A stretch of 27,815 nt of DNA, taken from positions 1 to 27,815 of the IMG/VR virus record IMGVR_UViG_3300027983_000098; one strand, written 5' to 3'. Numbering within the stretch: the first letter of the stretch is position 1; each line of letters starts with the position of its first letter. Of this stretch, positions 19,362-25,422 are shown in pieces. A program made the position numbers and the translations under genes. This stretch comes from a virus. The notes beneath the pieces are model-generated. The model was given only the letters and a program-made list of their open reading frames with translations. It was not told the origin of the DNA and did not search any database.

Positions 19362-21170
19362 TTAGCGGCTCCCGTTGCTGATACCGGTCACCCGGCGACG
19401 ATTTGCCATGAATTGCGACATCCATGCACTGGGTTCGCCGACGAAGTTGGTGATTCGGCGTCCGGTGCTGTCCTGGGTCACGATCTCGCGCAGCATGCCC
19501 TCGGGCACGTCGAGCGGGTTGCGCGCCGCGATCGCTGCGTCGGCGTAGATCGCCTGCGCAGCCAGCTCCAGCGCCGGCGACGGCAGCGTGGCCAGGTCGA
19601 TGCTCTGCCACGCAGAGGAGTGCCTCTGCATGCCTTGCGCCATGCGGCGCCGGTATGCGACCAGGGTTTCGCCCTGGACCGGCCGGCTGGCAGCACCACC
19701 GTGCGCAGCATAGACGCCGTCGGCACGGACCTGCTCGGCGGCCAGCTCGCGGCCCTCGTTTTCCGGCATCGGCATGATGCGCGCCGTGAGCGCGTCGATC
19801 TCCCTGCGCATCCGAGCGTTGGCGCTGTCCATGCGCACCAGCGCGGCGTCCTTGGCCCGGACCGCCTCGGTTTCCTTGGCCGCGGCGTCGGCCTTTGTCT
19901 TCTGCGACGAGGACCAGCCGGCGCAGGCAGCGTCCTTGCGCATGCGATCGACCGCCGTCTCTGTCGGCATCGATGCGATCTCGGGCGGAAATTCCTCGCC
20001 GCCGTCGTTGCCGGCAGCAGCATCAGCCACCGGCGGAGTCGGGTCCGGTTCGGCGAGCTGCGGCGGGGACGCGCTGCTGCCGCCATCCATCGCGTCGATC
20101 CGGGTGGCCATGCCATCCAAGCGCGCCAGGAGCGCGTCGAGCTTGCCGCCCATGTCCGCGTCATGCTGGTCGATTTTGGCTGTGGGATCGACCGGGGGGG
20201 CGGAGGGATCGGTCTTCATGTTCGGGTCCACGGGGGGGGGCTCTCCGTTAGTTGCTGTGGTGGCGACGCCGGTCGGTGCCCCGCCTTTGTCCCAGACGCC
20301 TTGCTCGCAGATCGCGAGGTGGTCCAGTAGGCTCGGCTTGCCCTCGATCAGGAGGGTTCCGCCGTCATGAGTCTTCTCTGTGGTGTTCGCGGCGGCAGAG
20401 CGGAATACCACAGCCGGAGAAGTTGACAGACGATGGTCTTCGATCATCTGGATCGTCGAATCATCGTACACCTTCGCAACCCCCCATACTTCATTTTGCT
20501 TGACATATGGAAGCATGATCGTGCCGACCACGCGGGCAGCGAACTCCGCGGAATCGAGCACGTTGGTCTCGGGATGCTCGATCACCACGGGCAGGCCGTT
20601 GCAGCGGGCGAGGAAGCGATCGGTGAGGTAGAGCGACGGATCGCGCCAGACGTGCTCGTTCAGCCCCTCGCGGTATGCCATCCCTGTGCCTGTGATGCGC
20701 ATGGCCACCAGCGCGATGTTCTCGTACCGCTGCGGGCTGGTCAGGTCGCCATCGCGCACCGCCTGGGCGACGGCGAGCTCGTCCATGTCGATCCGCGCCA
20801 GCGTGACCGCGGCGCCGGGATGCAGGGGTTCGGGCGCCTCGCTGGGATACGCCCACTGGGCTGCGTCGTGCTCGCCGTTCAGCCGCGGCTCGAACGGCTC
20901 CGCCACCGGCACCAGGAATGCGGTCCAGTCAACGCCATCGGCCTGGCGTCGCGTCCACTGGCGCAGCCTGGCCGGGTCGCCTGATAGTTTCGGGTCTGCG
21001 CCGACTTCCTCTGCAGCCTCGCGAATGGCTGCCTGTGCGGGCGTTTCGCCTGGCTCTATTTTCCCACCGGGCGTGCCCCACTCGCCCGCATGGTCGCCCT
21101 CGGCGCTGCGCCGCACCAGCAGCACGCGACCGTCAGGGACCATGAACAGGATGCCGGCAGCCGCAATCAC
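19362..21170 (-). CDS. Nudix hydrolase / prohead protease (DUF2213) / scaffold fusion
   Basis: This 602-residue protein starts at GTG 21170. Residues 1-130 form a Nudix domain with an exact Nudix box at 36-58 (GKIEPGE, seven residues, then REAAEEVGA), which binds metal and hydrolyses nucleoside diphosphate-linked substrates. Residues about 155-300 match DUF2213 prohead proteases: MAYREGLNEHVW, NGLPVVIEHPE (H199 a candidate catalytic His), RLSTSPAVVFRS (S249/S251 candidate nucleophile) and LLDHLAICEQG. After a Pro-rich linker at 311-335, the rest is scaffold-like: coiled-coil segments at 342-362 and 422-466, then an Ala-rich C-terminus. Protease plus scaffold in one chain just before the decoration and capsid genes is the classic head-assembly arrangement; the N-terminal Nudix domain is not. 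Which Ser/His are catalytic is inference. Confidence 0.82.
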   Translation of the reverse strand: MIAAAGILFMVPDGRVLLVRRSAEGDHAGEWGTPGGKIEPGETPAQAAIREAAEEVGADPKLSGDPARLRQWTRRQADGVDWTAFLVPVAEPFEPRLNGEHDAAQWAYPSEAPEPLHPGAAVTLARIDMDELAVAQAVRDGDLTSPQRYENIALVAMRITGTGMAYREGLNEHVWRDPSLYLTDRFLARCNGLPVVIEHPETNVLDSAEFAARVVGTIMLPYVKQNEVWGVAKVYDDSTIQMIEDHRLSTSPAVVFRSAAANTTEKTHDGGTLLIEGKPSLLDHLAICEQGVWDKGGAPTGVATTATNGEPPPVDPNMKTDPSAPPVDPTAKIDQHDADMGGKLDALLARLDGMATRIDAMDGGSSASPPQLAEPDPTPPVADAAAGNDGGEEFPPEIASMPTETAVDRMRKDAACAGWSSSQKTKADAAAKETEAVRAKDAALVRMDSANARMRREIDALTARIMPMPENEGRELAAEQVRADGVYAAHGGAASRPVQGETLVAYRRRMAQGMQRHSSAWQSIDLATLPSPALELAAQAIYADAAIAARNPLDVPEGMLREIVTQDSTGRRITNFVGEPSAWMSQFMANRRRVTGISNGSR

Positions 21171-21243
21171 ATTGTTTATCTCGATATGCGATTCCTTCTT
21201 TCGTGCTTCACAACAGGCGCGTCAATCATTTCGCGCGAAAACG

Positions 21244-21273
21244 CTGGCAATCCGATCGAAAACCGCCTATAAA
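21244..21273 (+). promoter_or_regulatory. Candidate sigma70 promoter for the plus-strand cassette
   Basis: A -35-like CTGGCA (21244-21249, 4 of 6 matches) and a -10-like TATAAA (21268-21273, 5 of 6) are separated by 18 bp. They lie in the divergent gap between the protease fusion gene and the first cassette gene, about 40 bp before its start. The gap is AT-richer than its surroundings, as expected for a promoter. A promoter for the minus-strand gene may also lie here, but I see no clear one. Confidence 0.45.
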
Positions 21274-21316
21274 ACCACTGCGCGGCGATTGTGCCGGCAC
21301 GCACAGGATGCACGCC

Positions 21317-21508
21317 ATGGACCTCACAGCCAATCGCACCACTGCCAACCTCTCGGCGGAACGCGCCGCGGAACTGACCAGCGCCCGCGCTGCTATCCGC
21401 GCCGCAACCGACGCGTGGGACGCGGCTGGGACCGACACCGCCGGTTGCCGCGCCGCCCTCGACGACCTCGCTGCCGCGCAGGATCGGGCACGCGCGGCAC
21501 TCGCCTAA
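21317..21508 (+). CDS. Hypothetical helical protein, 63 aa, first gene of the cassette
   Basis: The likely start is ATG 21317, with AGGA 8 nt upstream; an ATG three codons earlier (21308) is also possible. The protein begins MDLTANRTTANLSAERAAEL and is a charged, Ala-rich amphipathic helix throughout. Its end, DLAAAQDRARAALA, resembles the end of the zinc-ribbon-like protein four genes downstream (AAQQRARDALA), and the DNA there is nearly identical. A sigma70-like promoter lies just upstream. I recognise no family. Confidence 0.58.
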   Translation: MDLTANRTTANLSAERAAELTSARAAIRAATDAWDAAGTDTAGCRAALDDLAAAQDRARAALA

Positions 21509-21531
21509 TCCCCACACCCGCACACAGGAGA
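21473..21531 (+). repeat. 59-bp direct repeat, copy A
   Basis: It covers the last codons of the 63-aa gene, its stop and the start-associated element. It differs from copy B (22394-22452) at only four positions, all inside the coding part. Confidence 0.85.
21517..21531 (+). repeat. Start-associated repeat, copy 1
   Basis: The 15-bp sequence CCCGCACACAGGAGA includes the Shine-Dalgarno of the Ala-rich gene and is identical in all four copies. Confidence 0.85.
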
Positions 21532-21538
21532 TACCCAG

Positions 21539-21757
21539 ATGGCCAAGACCTGCTCCGAAGCCGCCGCAGCCGCAGCCGCATCCGTCGCTCACGACGCCGT
21601 CGCTGTCGCAACCACAGCCGCCACAGCCGCATACCGGGCTTACCGGGCCAGCGGCACCCGCGCAGCCCGCGCAGCCAGCGTTGCAGCCGACGCAGCCCGC
21701 GCAGCCGCTGCGGCCGACTACAAAATCGCTCTCGCCGCAGCCTATGCCGCAGCCTGA
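21539..21757 (+). CDS. Alanine-rich helical protein, 72 aa
   Basis: The start at ATG 21539 follows the repeated AGGAGA element by 7 nt. About half of the residues are Ala (38 of 72 by my count), broken by regularly placed Arg, Asp and Tyr, for example AAYRAYRASGTRAARAASVA. This predicts one long helix or a coiled coil. Such composition can also arise by chance in GC-rich DNA, but the in-phase ribosome-binding element and tight spacing favour a real gene. No signal peptide or obvious transmembrane segment. Function unknown. Confidence 0.55.
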   Translation: MAKTCSEAAAAAAASVAHDAVAVATTAATAAYRAYRASGTRAARAASVAADAARAAAAADYKIALAAAYAAA

Positions 21758-21762
21758 GCCCC

Positions 21763-21777
21763 CCCGCACACAGGAGA
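21763..21777 (+). repeat. Start-associated repeat, copy 2
   Basis: Identical 15-bp element ending 5 nt before ATG 21783; it supplies that gene's ribosome-binding site. Confidence 0.85.
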
Positions 21778-21782
21778 CGACG

Positions 21783-21989
21783 ATGGCCTACACCGTTTTC
21801 GCCAACATCGACCAGCAGGACACCAGCGAGATCAGCACCCACCGCACGCTGCGTGCCGCCGGCAAATCCTACCAGGCCGCCCACACCGGCAACCTCCGCC
21901 GCGTGCTGGACCAGGACGGCCGCGACGTCACCCAGCAGGCACTCGACGCGGTGAACGGCTACCCGGCACACGCAAGCCGCTACGTCTGA
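21783..21989 (+). CDS. Hypothetical protein, 68 aa
   Basis: I chose ATG 21783 because the repeated element with AGGAGA ends 5 nt before it; the frame is open further upstream only as a shadow of the preceding gene. The product begins MAYTVFANIDQQDTSEISTH and contains YQAAHTGNLRRVLDQDGRDV. It looks like a small globular alpha/beta protein without signal peptide or membrane segment. I do not recognise a family. Neighbours on both sides are similarly small and carry the same start element. Confidence 0.62.
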   Translation: MAYTVFANIDQQDTSEISTHRTLRAAGKSYQAAHTGNLRRVLDQDGRDVTQQALDAVNGYPAHASRYV

Positions 21990-21993
21990 CGCA

Positions 21994-22008
21994 CCCGCAC
22001 ACAGGAGA
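21994..22008 (+). repeat. Start-associated repeat, copy 3
   Basis: Identical 15-bp element ending 5 nt before ATG 22014. Confidence 0.85.
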
Positions 22009-22013
22009 CGACA

Positions 22014-22223
22014 ATGAGCGACAGCAACATCCGCCTGATCAGCACCGACCGCCTGGCCTACAGCCAGACCCACGGGCCGCATGAAATCTTCGTCGAGGCG
22101 ATGCGCCGCCGCACCGACCTGATTTGCAGCAGGGAGGGCAAGAAGTGGAAGGACACCCACAACAAGGCGGAACGCATCCTTCTGGAAATCATCCGGGGGT
22201 ACTACGCCATGAGGGCCTCCTGA
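22014..22223 (+). CDS. Hypothetical basic protein, 69 aa
   Basis: The start at ATG 22014 follows the repeated AGGAGA element by 5 nt. The protein begins MSDSNIRLISTDRLAYSQTH and continues with GPHEIFVEAMRRRTDL and a Lys/Arg-rich amphipathic region (SREGKKWKDTHNKAERILL). It is mostly helical and positively charged, so nucleic-acid or protein binding is possible, but I recognise no family. The stop overlaps the start of the zinc-ribbon-like gene, so the two are probably translated together. Confidence 0.62.
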   Translation: MSDSNIRLISTDRLAYSQTHGPHEIFVEAMRRRTDLICSREGKKWKDTHNKAERILLEIIRGYYAMRAS

Positions 22224-22429
22224 TGGTTCTCCGCATCGTTCCCCCCTGCCGCAACTGCGGTGGGAGCGGCTGGCATCGGATGCCAGACCCGGCAGGCCGC
22301 GGCGATACCGTGCGGTGCGAGCCGTGCAACCCGACGCCACCACCGCCGCGCATGACTCCCGCCGAGCTTCGCGCCAACCTCCGCACCCTCGGTGCCGCGC
22401 AGCAGCGGGCACGCGACGCACTCGCCTAA
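22223..22429 (+). CDS. Small zinc-ribbon-like protein, 68 aa
   Basis: The ATG at 22223 overlaps the previous stop by one base (TGATG), so I chose it over upstream starts in the same frame. The sequence has two Cys pairs, CRNCGGSGW near the N-terminus and CEPC about 22 residues later. The CxxCGGSG form resembles the DnaJ-type zinc knuckle, so a single zinc site that binds a partner or nucleic acid is likely. The second half (MTPAELRANLRTLGAAQQ) is a helix. Its C-terminal codons and the following spacer nearly repeat the end of the first cassette gene, which points to a duplication. Function unknown. Confidence 0.65.
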   Translation: MVLRIVPPCRNCGGSGWHRMPDPAGRGDTVRCEPCNPTPPPPRMTPAELRANLRTLGAAQQRARDALA

Positions 22430-22452
22430 TCCCCACACCCGCACACAGGAGA
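22394..22452 (+). repeat. 59-bp direct repeat, copy B
   Basis: It covers the last codons of the zinc-ribbon-like gene, its stop and the next start element. It is 921 bp from copy A in the same orientation, which makes recombination between copies possible. Confidence 0.85.
22438..22452 (+). repeat. Start-associated repeat, copy 4
   Basis: Identical 15-bp element ending 7 nt before ATG 22460. It is the 3' part of a longer 59-bp repeat shared with copy 1. Confidence 0.85.
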
Positions 22453-22459
22453 CTTCGCC

Positions 22460-22786
22460 ATGCCCCGCTACATCATGATCGACAACAGCTCCGGCTGCAT
22501 CTTCGGCGACACCGGCGACCTGGACGGCGCCGCGCGGGACGAAACCCCGCTGGAGGCGGTTGCCCGGCTTGACGCCAGCATCTCCGCCCACGGCCGCTTG
22601 TACGCGGAAGAGAGCCGCCACGACCTGCACAGCAATGAGACCGGCTACCACGTCTACCGGGCTGACGTGCGCGGCTCCGAGGCGGTGCCCCTCGTCGACG
22701 ACGGCCAGGACCAGGAGACAATCGACAGCGTCGAGCGCGAGTGCGAGTACGTCACCACGATCCGCTGCACCAGCGCGGGGTGCTGA
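22460..22786 (+). CDS. Hypothetical acidic protein, 108 aa
   Basis: The start at ATG 22460 is fixed by the strong AGGAGA element 7 nt upstream, part of the repeated start-associated sequence. The protein begins MPRYIMIDNSSGCIFGDT and is acidic (LVDDGQDQETIDSVEREC), with four Cys, three of them in its last 18 residues. A pattern of hydrophobic residues alternating with Tyr and His (SNETGYHVYRADV) suggests a small alpha/beta fold. I cannot name a family. It belongs to a run of compact plus-strand genes that look like phage accessory genes (host interaction or early expression); that role is inference from size and context only. Confidence 0.65.
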   Translation: MPRYIMIDNSSGCIFGDTGDLDGAARDETPLEAVARLDASISAHGRLYAEESRHDLHSNETGYHVYRADVRGSEAVPLVDDGQDQETIDSVERECEYVTTIRCTSAGC

Positions 22787-22788
22787 AT

Positions 22789-23274
22789 ATGGCCCGCAAC
22801 CTGGTGCTCTGCCGGTCTGACGCGGGCGACGGCGGGTGGAGCCTGCACCCGCCCGGCACCACAGACGCATCGCTGGCCGATGGGTCCGCGCGCACGCTGG
22901 CAGATGGCAACGCCGAACGGTGCGCCGACGGCGAGTGGAATCGCCCGAACATGGATGACCGTCACGCTGCATGGGACGAGTGCGGACCGAACACCGCGCG
23001 CAGCGTGAGCATCGAGATCGTCTATGGCGCGCGGTCGGTGGACGACGCAGACCGCGAACGGGCCGCGACTGCTGCCGCTCGCATCCTCAATGAGGCCGGC
23101 GTCTCCGCTGCCGTCGCAGCCACCGAATTCCAGCGCCAGTGGCTGCTTTACGACGACGAGACCCCCATGACCGGGCTCGCCCTGGTCTGGATCGAGGCAC
23201 GCGCTGCCGCAGACATCGCGCTGACCGTAGGGTGGGCCAATCCGTGCGGCGCCAGTTGTACGATCATCCTGTGA
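22789..23274 (+). CDS. Hypothetical protein, 161 aa, last gene of the inverted cassette
   Basis: I do not recognise this protein. It begins MARNLVLCRSDAGDGGWSLH at ATG 22789, 2 nt after the stop of the preceding gene. Unlike most of the cassette it has no repeated start element, so it is probably translated by coupling. It is acidic, with a possible helix at DDADRERAATAAARILNEAG and a hydrophobic end (GASCTIIL). Its stop lies 12 nt from the convergent stop of the topoisomerase gene. I see no strong terminator between them, so transcripts from the two strands could overlap. Confidence 0.6.
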   Translation: MARNLVLCRSDAGDGGWSLHPPGTTDASLADGSARTLADGNAERCADGEWNRPNMDDRHAAWDECGPNTARSVSIEIVYGARSVDDADRERAATAAARILNEAGVSAAVAATEFQRQWLLYDDETPMTGLALVWIEARAAADIALTVGWANPCGASCTIIL

Positions 23275-23286
23275 CGCAACCGGGCC

Positions 23287-24588
23287 TCAAGCCGTCCTGG
23301 GGTCGAATCCCAGCATGGCCACGAGGCCCGGCGGGTTCTCTGCCAGTTCCTCGTCGTCGTCGACGCTGTCGTCGGTGTCCCATTCGGCCGGCGGGGTTTC
23401 CGCCGTGCCGAAGAACGCCTCGGGGAAGCTGCTGTCGGGCAGCGGCTCGTCTGCGTCCGCGCGGATGAGCTCATTCATGGCCGACCTCCAAGGGGCGAAA
23501 ACTGCAGGGTTGATGTAGCTTTGCAACGCGACACCCGGCGTGTTGCCCAGCTTGGCCGAAACGACCTTCGCCACTTCCATCGCCATCGCCTGAAACGCTT
23601 TTGCTGAGGTCGGTGGCGGTCCTGTCACCAGAGACGCTGCGGTGCGCGTTCCGAGCAATGTCCGGAAATCCTTGGTTTTGAACTTGCCGCCAATCTGCTT
23701 AACGTGGGCGCCGAGCTTGATTTGGTTGAGCGTGCCGAACAAGCGACCGTCAGCACCCGCGCCGCCAGCGCGTGCTGTCAACATCGCTCGCAACCCTGGA
23801 TCTTCCACGGGCAGGTCGAGGTTCACGCCCTTCTTGCCGACGAATTTCAGCCGAACTTCGTTGCCATCGCGCACGACGTGCTTGCCCAAGAGGTTGCTCG
23901 CGCCGAACGCCTTGACCTTGGCGCCCGTGTCGCTGTCCGACCCAGGCCGGAGCCCCATTTTCATGATCAGGTCCGTGCAGTCGGCCGCATCCTTGGTGGC
24001 TTGGTTCTCGGATTTCGCTTGGGCGTCGTTTTTGCGTTTTATGCTGTCAAACGCCTTGTCGAGCGCCTGCACCCTCGCGAACTTCGACGCCTGCTGCTTT
24101 GCCACGAATTCGGCTGAGTAGATTGCGGTCGGCCTACCCTTGGCGTCCCTTCCCGCGGCGATCAGCTCCGCTTTCGGGTTTTGGTCAACCGTGACGCTGA
24201 GCCAGTTAGGCGGGATTTTCGCAGCCAGCACATGCGCAGGAAGTGCTGCGCCGTTCGCGAGCGTCCTCTTGCCGTCCACCACCTTTGTGGCAGCGTGGCT
24301 CGCTGCGCGGCCCGTCGTCGGGACAGCAGACGGCTCCTCCTGCCGTGGCGGCGGCTTGACTTTCGGCGCCCCCTTCTCCGCGCCGGTGCCAGACTGTTTG
24401 CGCGCGCTGGCCGGGGTGGAAGCGGGACCACCGCTGAGGCTGAATTTCCCATCCTCCGCCCTCGTAATCTTGGACTCGTCGAACTCGGCGGTGTCGGCTC
24501 GGCCGCGCGAATGCTCGATGCGAGTAAGGCGATCCAGCAGACTGTTGGTGAGGAGCAGAACGCGGTCGAGTTTGTCGGCGTCGATCAT
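23287..24588 (-). CDS. Type IB DNA topoisomerase (poxvirus/bacterial-type)
   Basis: This 433-residue protein starts at ATG 24588, which has a good Shine-Dalgarno (AAAGGTGA) and overlaps the MuF-gene stop. Residues 1-120 are a helical then Pro/Ser/Ala-rich leader that includes TRAEDGKFSLSGG, a motif type seen in phage head-associated proteins. The topoisomerase fold begins at about 124 with IPPNWLSVTVDQNP and GRDAKGRPTAIYS, diagnostic of the TopIB N-terminal domain. The active-site set is complete: R214 (MGLRPGS), K252 or K253 (FVGKKG), R309 (KTKDFRT), N349 (KLGNTP, the Asn-for-His swap known in bacterial TopIB) and Y358 (SYINPAV). Such enzymes relax supercoils through a 3'-phosphotyrosyl intermediate. 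An acidic tail follows (DTDDSVDDDEELAENPP). Its place between the MuF and protease genes is unusual. Tyrosine recombinases share the fold but lack this N-terminal domain. Confidence 0.88.
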   Translation of the reverse strand: MIDADKLDRVLLLTNSLLDRLTRIEHSRGRADTAEFDESKITRAEDGKFSLSGGPASTPASARKQSGTGAEKGAPKVKPPPRQEEPSAVPTTGRAASHAATKVVDGKRTLANGAALPAHVLAAKIPPNWLSVTVDQNPKAELIAAGRDAKGRPTAIYSAEFVAKQQASKFARVQALDKAFDSIKRKNDAQAKSENQATKDAADCTDLIMKMGLRPGSDSDTGAKVKAFGASNLLGKHVVRDGNEVRLKFVGKKGVNLDLPVEDPGLRAMLTARAGGAGADGRLFGTLNQIKLGAHVKQIGGKFKTKDFRTLLGTRTAASLVTGPPPTSAKAFQAMAMEVAKVVSAKLGNTPGVALQSYINPAVFAPWRSAMNELIRADADEPLPDSSFPEAFFGTAETPPAEWDTDDSVDDDEELAENPPGLVAMLGFDPRTA

Positions 24589-25415
24589 GCTTTCACCTTT
24601 GCCCGTGCAGCGTCCAGGGCCTCGCGGCCGGTCTTGGTCACCATTTCCTCGGGCAGCTTGCGCACCGAGTAGAGGTATGAGCCGAAGCACCGGCAGAACG
24701 GCTCCTCCGCCGGCTGTGTGATCTCGTCGAGGTATCCAGCAGCGCCGGGCTTCACGAAGCCCTTTTTGTGCGCCCACGAGTCGCGGACCAGATACACCCT
24801 CTCGTCGCGGGCTTTGTGGTCCTTCCGGAAGTCGTAGTTGGTCTCGCGCCAGTTTGAGTGCCAGCGCATGGCGATCGCGCCGCCGTCCTGCGCGATGACG
24901 TCGTTGATGCTGGCGGTGAGCTTGTGGCCCTGGTCGATGATCACGCGCCGCTCTTGGAACGGGAGTTGCTTCAGCGCCTTGCCTACGTCGTACTTCACCT
25001 CGCGCCGATCAGTGACGCGCGAGCCGCCCGCCGGCACTGACGACGCCCACCCCTGGAAGCGCTGCATGGTTTTGGCGATCGACTGTTCCCGATTCAGCGT
25101 GATCAGGCTGGCCGAGGTCATGATGCGTCGATCCAGCTCGGCGCGCAGCTTCGGCTTGACCTCGCGCAAGGTGAACGCCGACACGCCGGGGTGCATGCGA
25201 GCGATCCGGCCGCCGTCGACCAGCCGCTGGTAGAGACCCTTCAGCGTATCGCGCAGCAGCCGGTCCAGGGTGTCCTCTGGGGTCAGCGTGCGCTTGGCGG
25301 CCGCAGCGATCTTCGCCATCCACTCGTCGACCCGGCGCTGGCTGTCGAAGCCGTGTTCCGTCATGTCAGCGACCGCAGCGGTGATGACCTCAAAGAGAGT
25401 TTGGGGCTTTGCCAT
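24585..25415 (-). CDS. MuF-type phage head morphogenesis protein
   Basis: The 276-residue product starts at ATG 25415, just after the portal stop codon; the frame continues upstream within the portal gene, but that part is a basic shadow. The N-terminal 130 residues are helical. The C-terminal part (about 185-245) carries the MuF-like pattern: WRETNYDFRKDHKARDERVY, then a segment with RDSWAHKKGFVKPG, and PAEEPFCRC, where Cys and Asp/His residues resemble the small metal-binding knuckle at the end of many SPP1 gp7/Mu gpF domains. MuF proteins are minor virion proteins bound to the portal and are sometimes ejected with the DNA. Its TGA overlaps the ATG of the topoisomerase gene (ATGA), which implies translational coupling. 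Confidence 0.75.
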   Translation of the reverse strand: MAKPQTLFEVITAAVADMTEHGFDSQRRVDEWMAKIAAAAKRTLTPEDTLDRLLRDTLKGLYQRLVDGGRIARMHPGVSAFTLREVKPKLRAELDRRIMTSASLITLNREQSIAKTMQRFQGWASSVPAGGSRVTDRREVKYDVGKALKQLPFQERRVIIDQGHKLTASINDVIAQDGGAIAMRWHSNWRETNYDFRKDHKARDERVYLVRDSWAHKKGFVKPGAAGYLDEITQPAEEPFCRCFGSYLYSVRKLPEEMVTKTGREALDAARAKVKA

Positions 25416-25422
25416 CGTCTGG

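Noticed and set aside
21171-21240. Minus-strand promoter for the protease fusion gene with TTGACG at 21220-21225
   Set aside because: No acceptable -10 lies at 16-18 bp (the site reads GAAAGA), so I do not list it.
21517-22452. CRISPR array from the regularly repeated 15-bp element
   Set aside because: Spacing is irregular (about 230-440 bp), each copy precedes a start codon and contains a Shine-Dalgarno, and the intervening DNA is coding.
23297-23313. tRNA T-arm-like hairpin (CTGGG, loop GTCGAAT, CCCAG), possible att site or tRNA remnant at the cassette edge
   Set aside because: It encodes the last codons of the topoisomerase, has no D or anticodon arm upstream, and no matching repeat is seen at the other end of the cassette. 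Five base pairs are also too few for a credible terminator.
23287-24588. Integrase/tyrosine recombinase reading of the topoisomerase gene
   Set aside because: The TopIB N-terminal domain (IPPNW, GRDAKGR) and the KDFRT and LGNTP motifs fit topoisomerase IB. The HxxR box of tyrosine recombinases is not seen.
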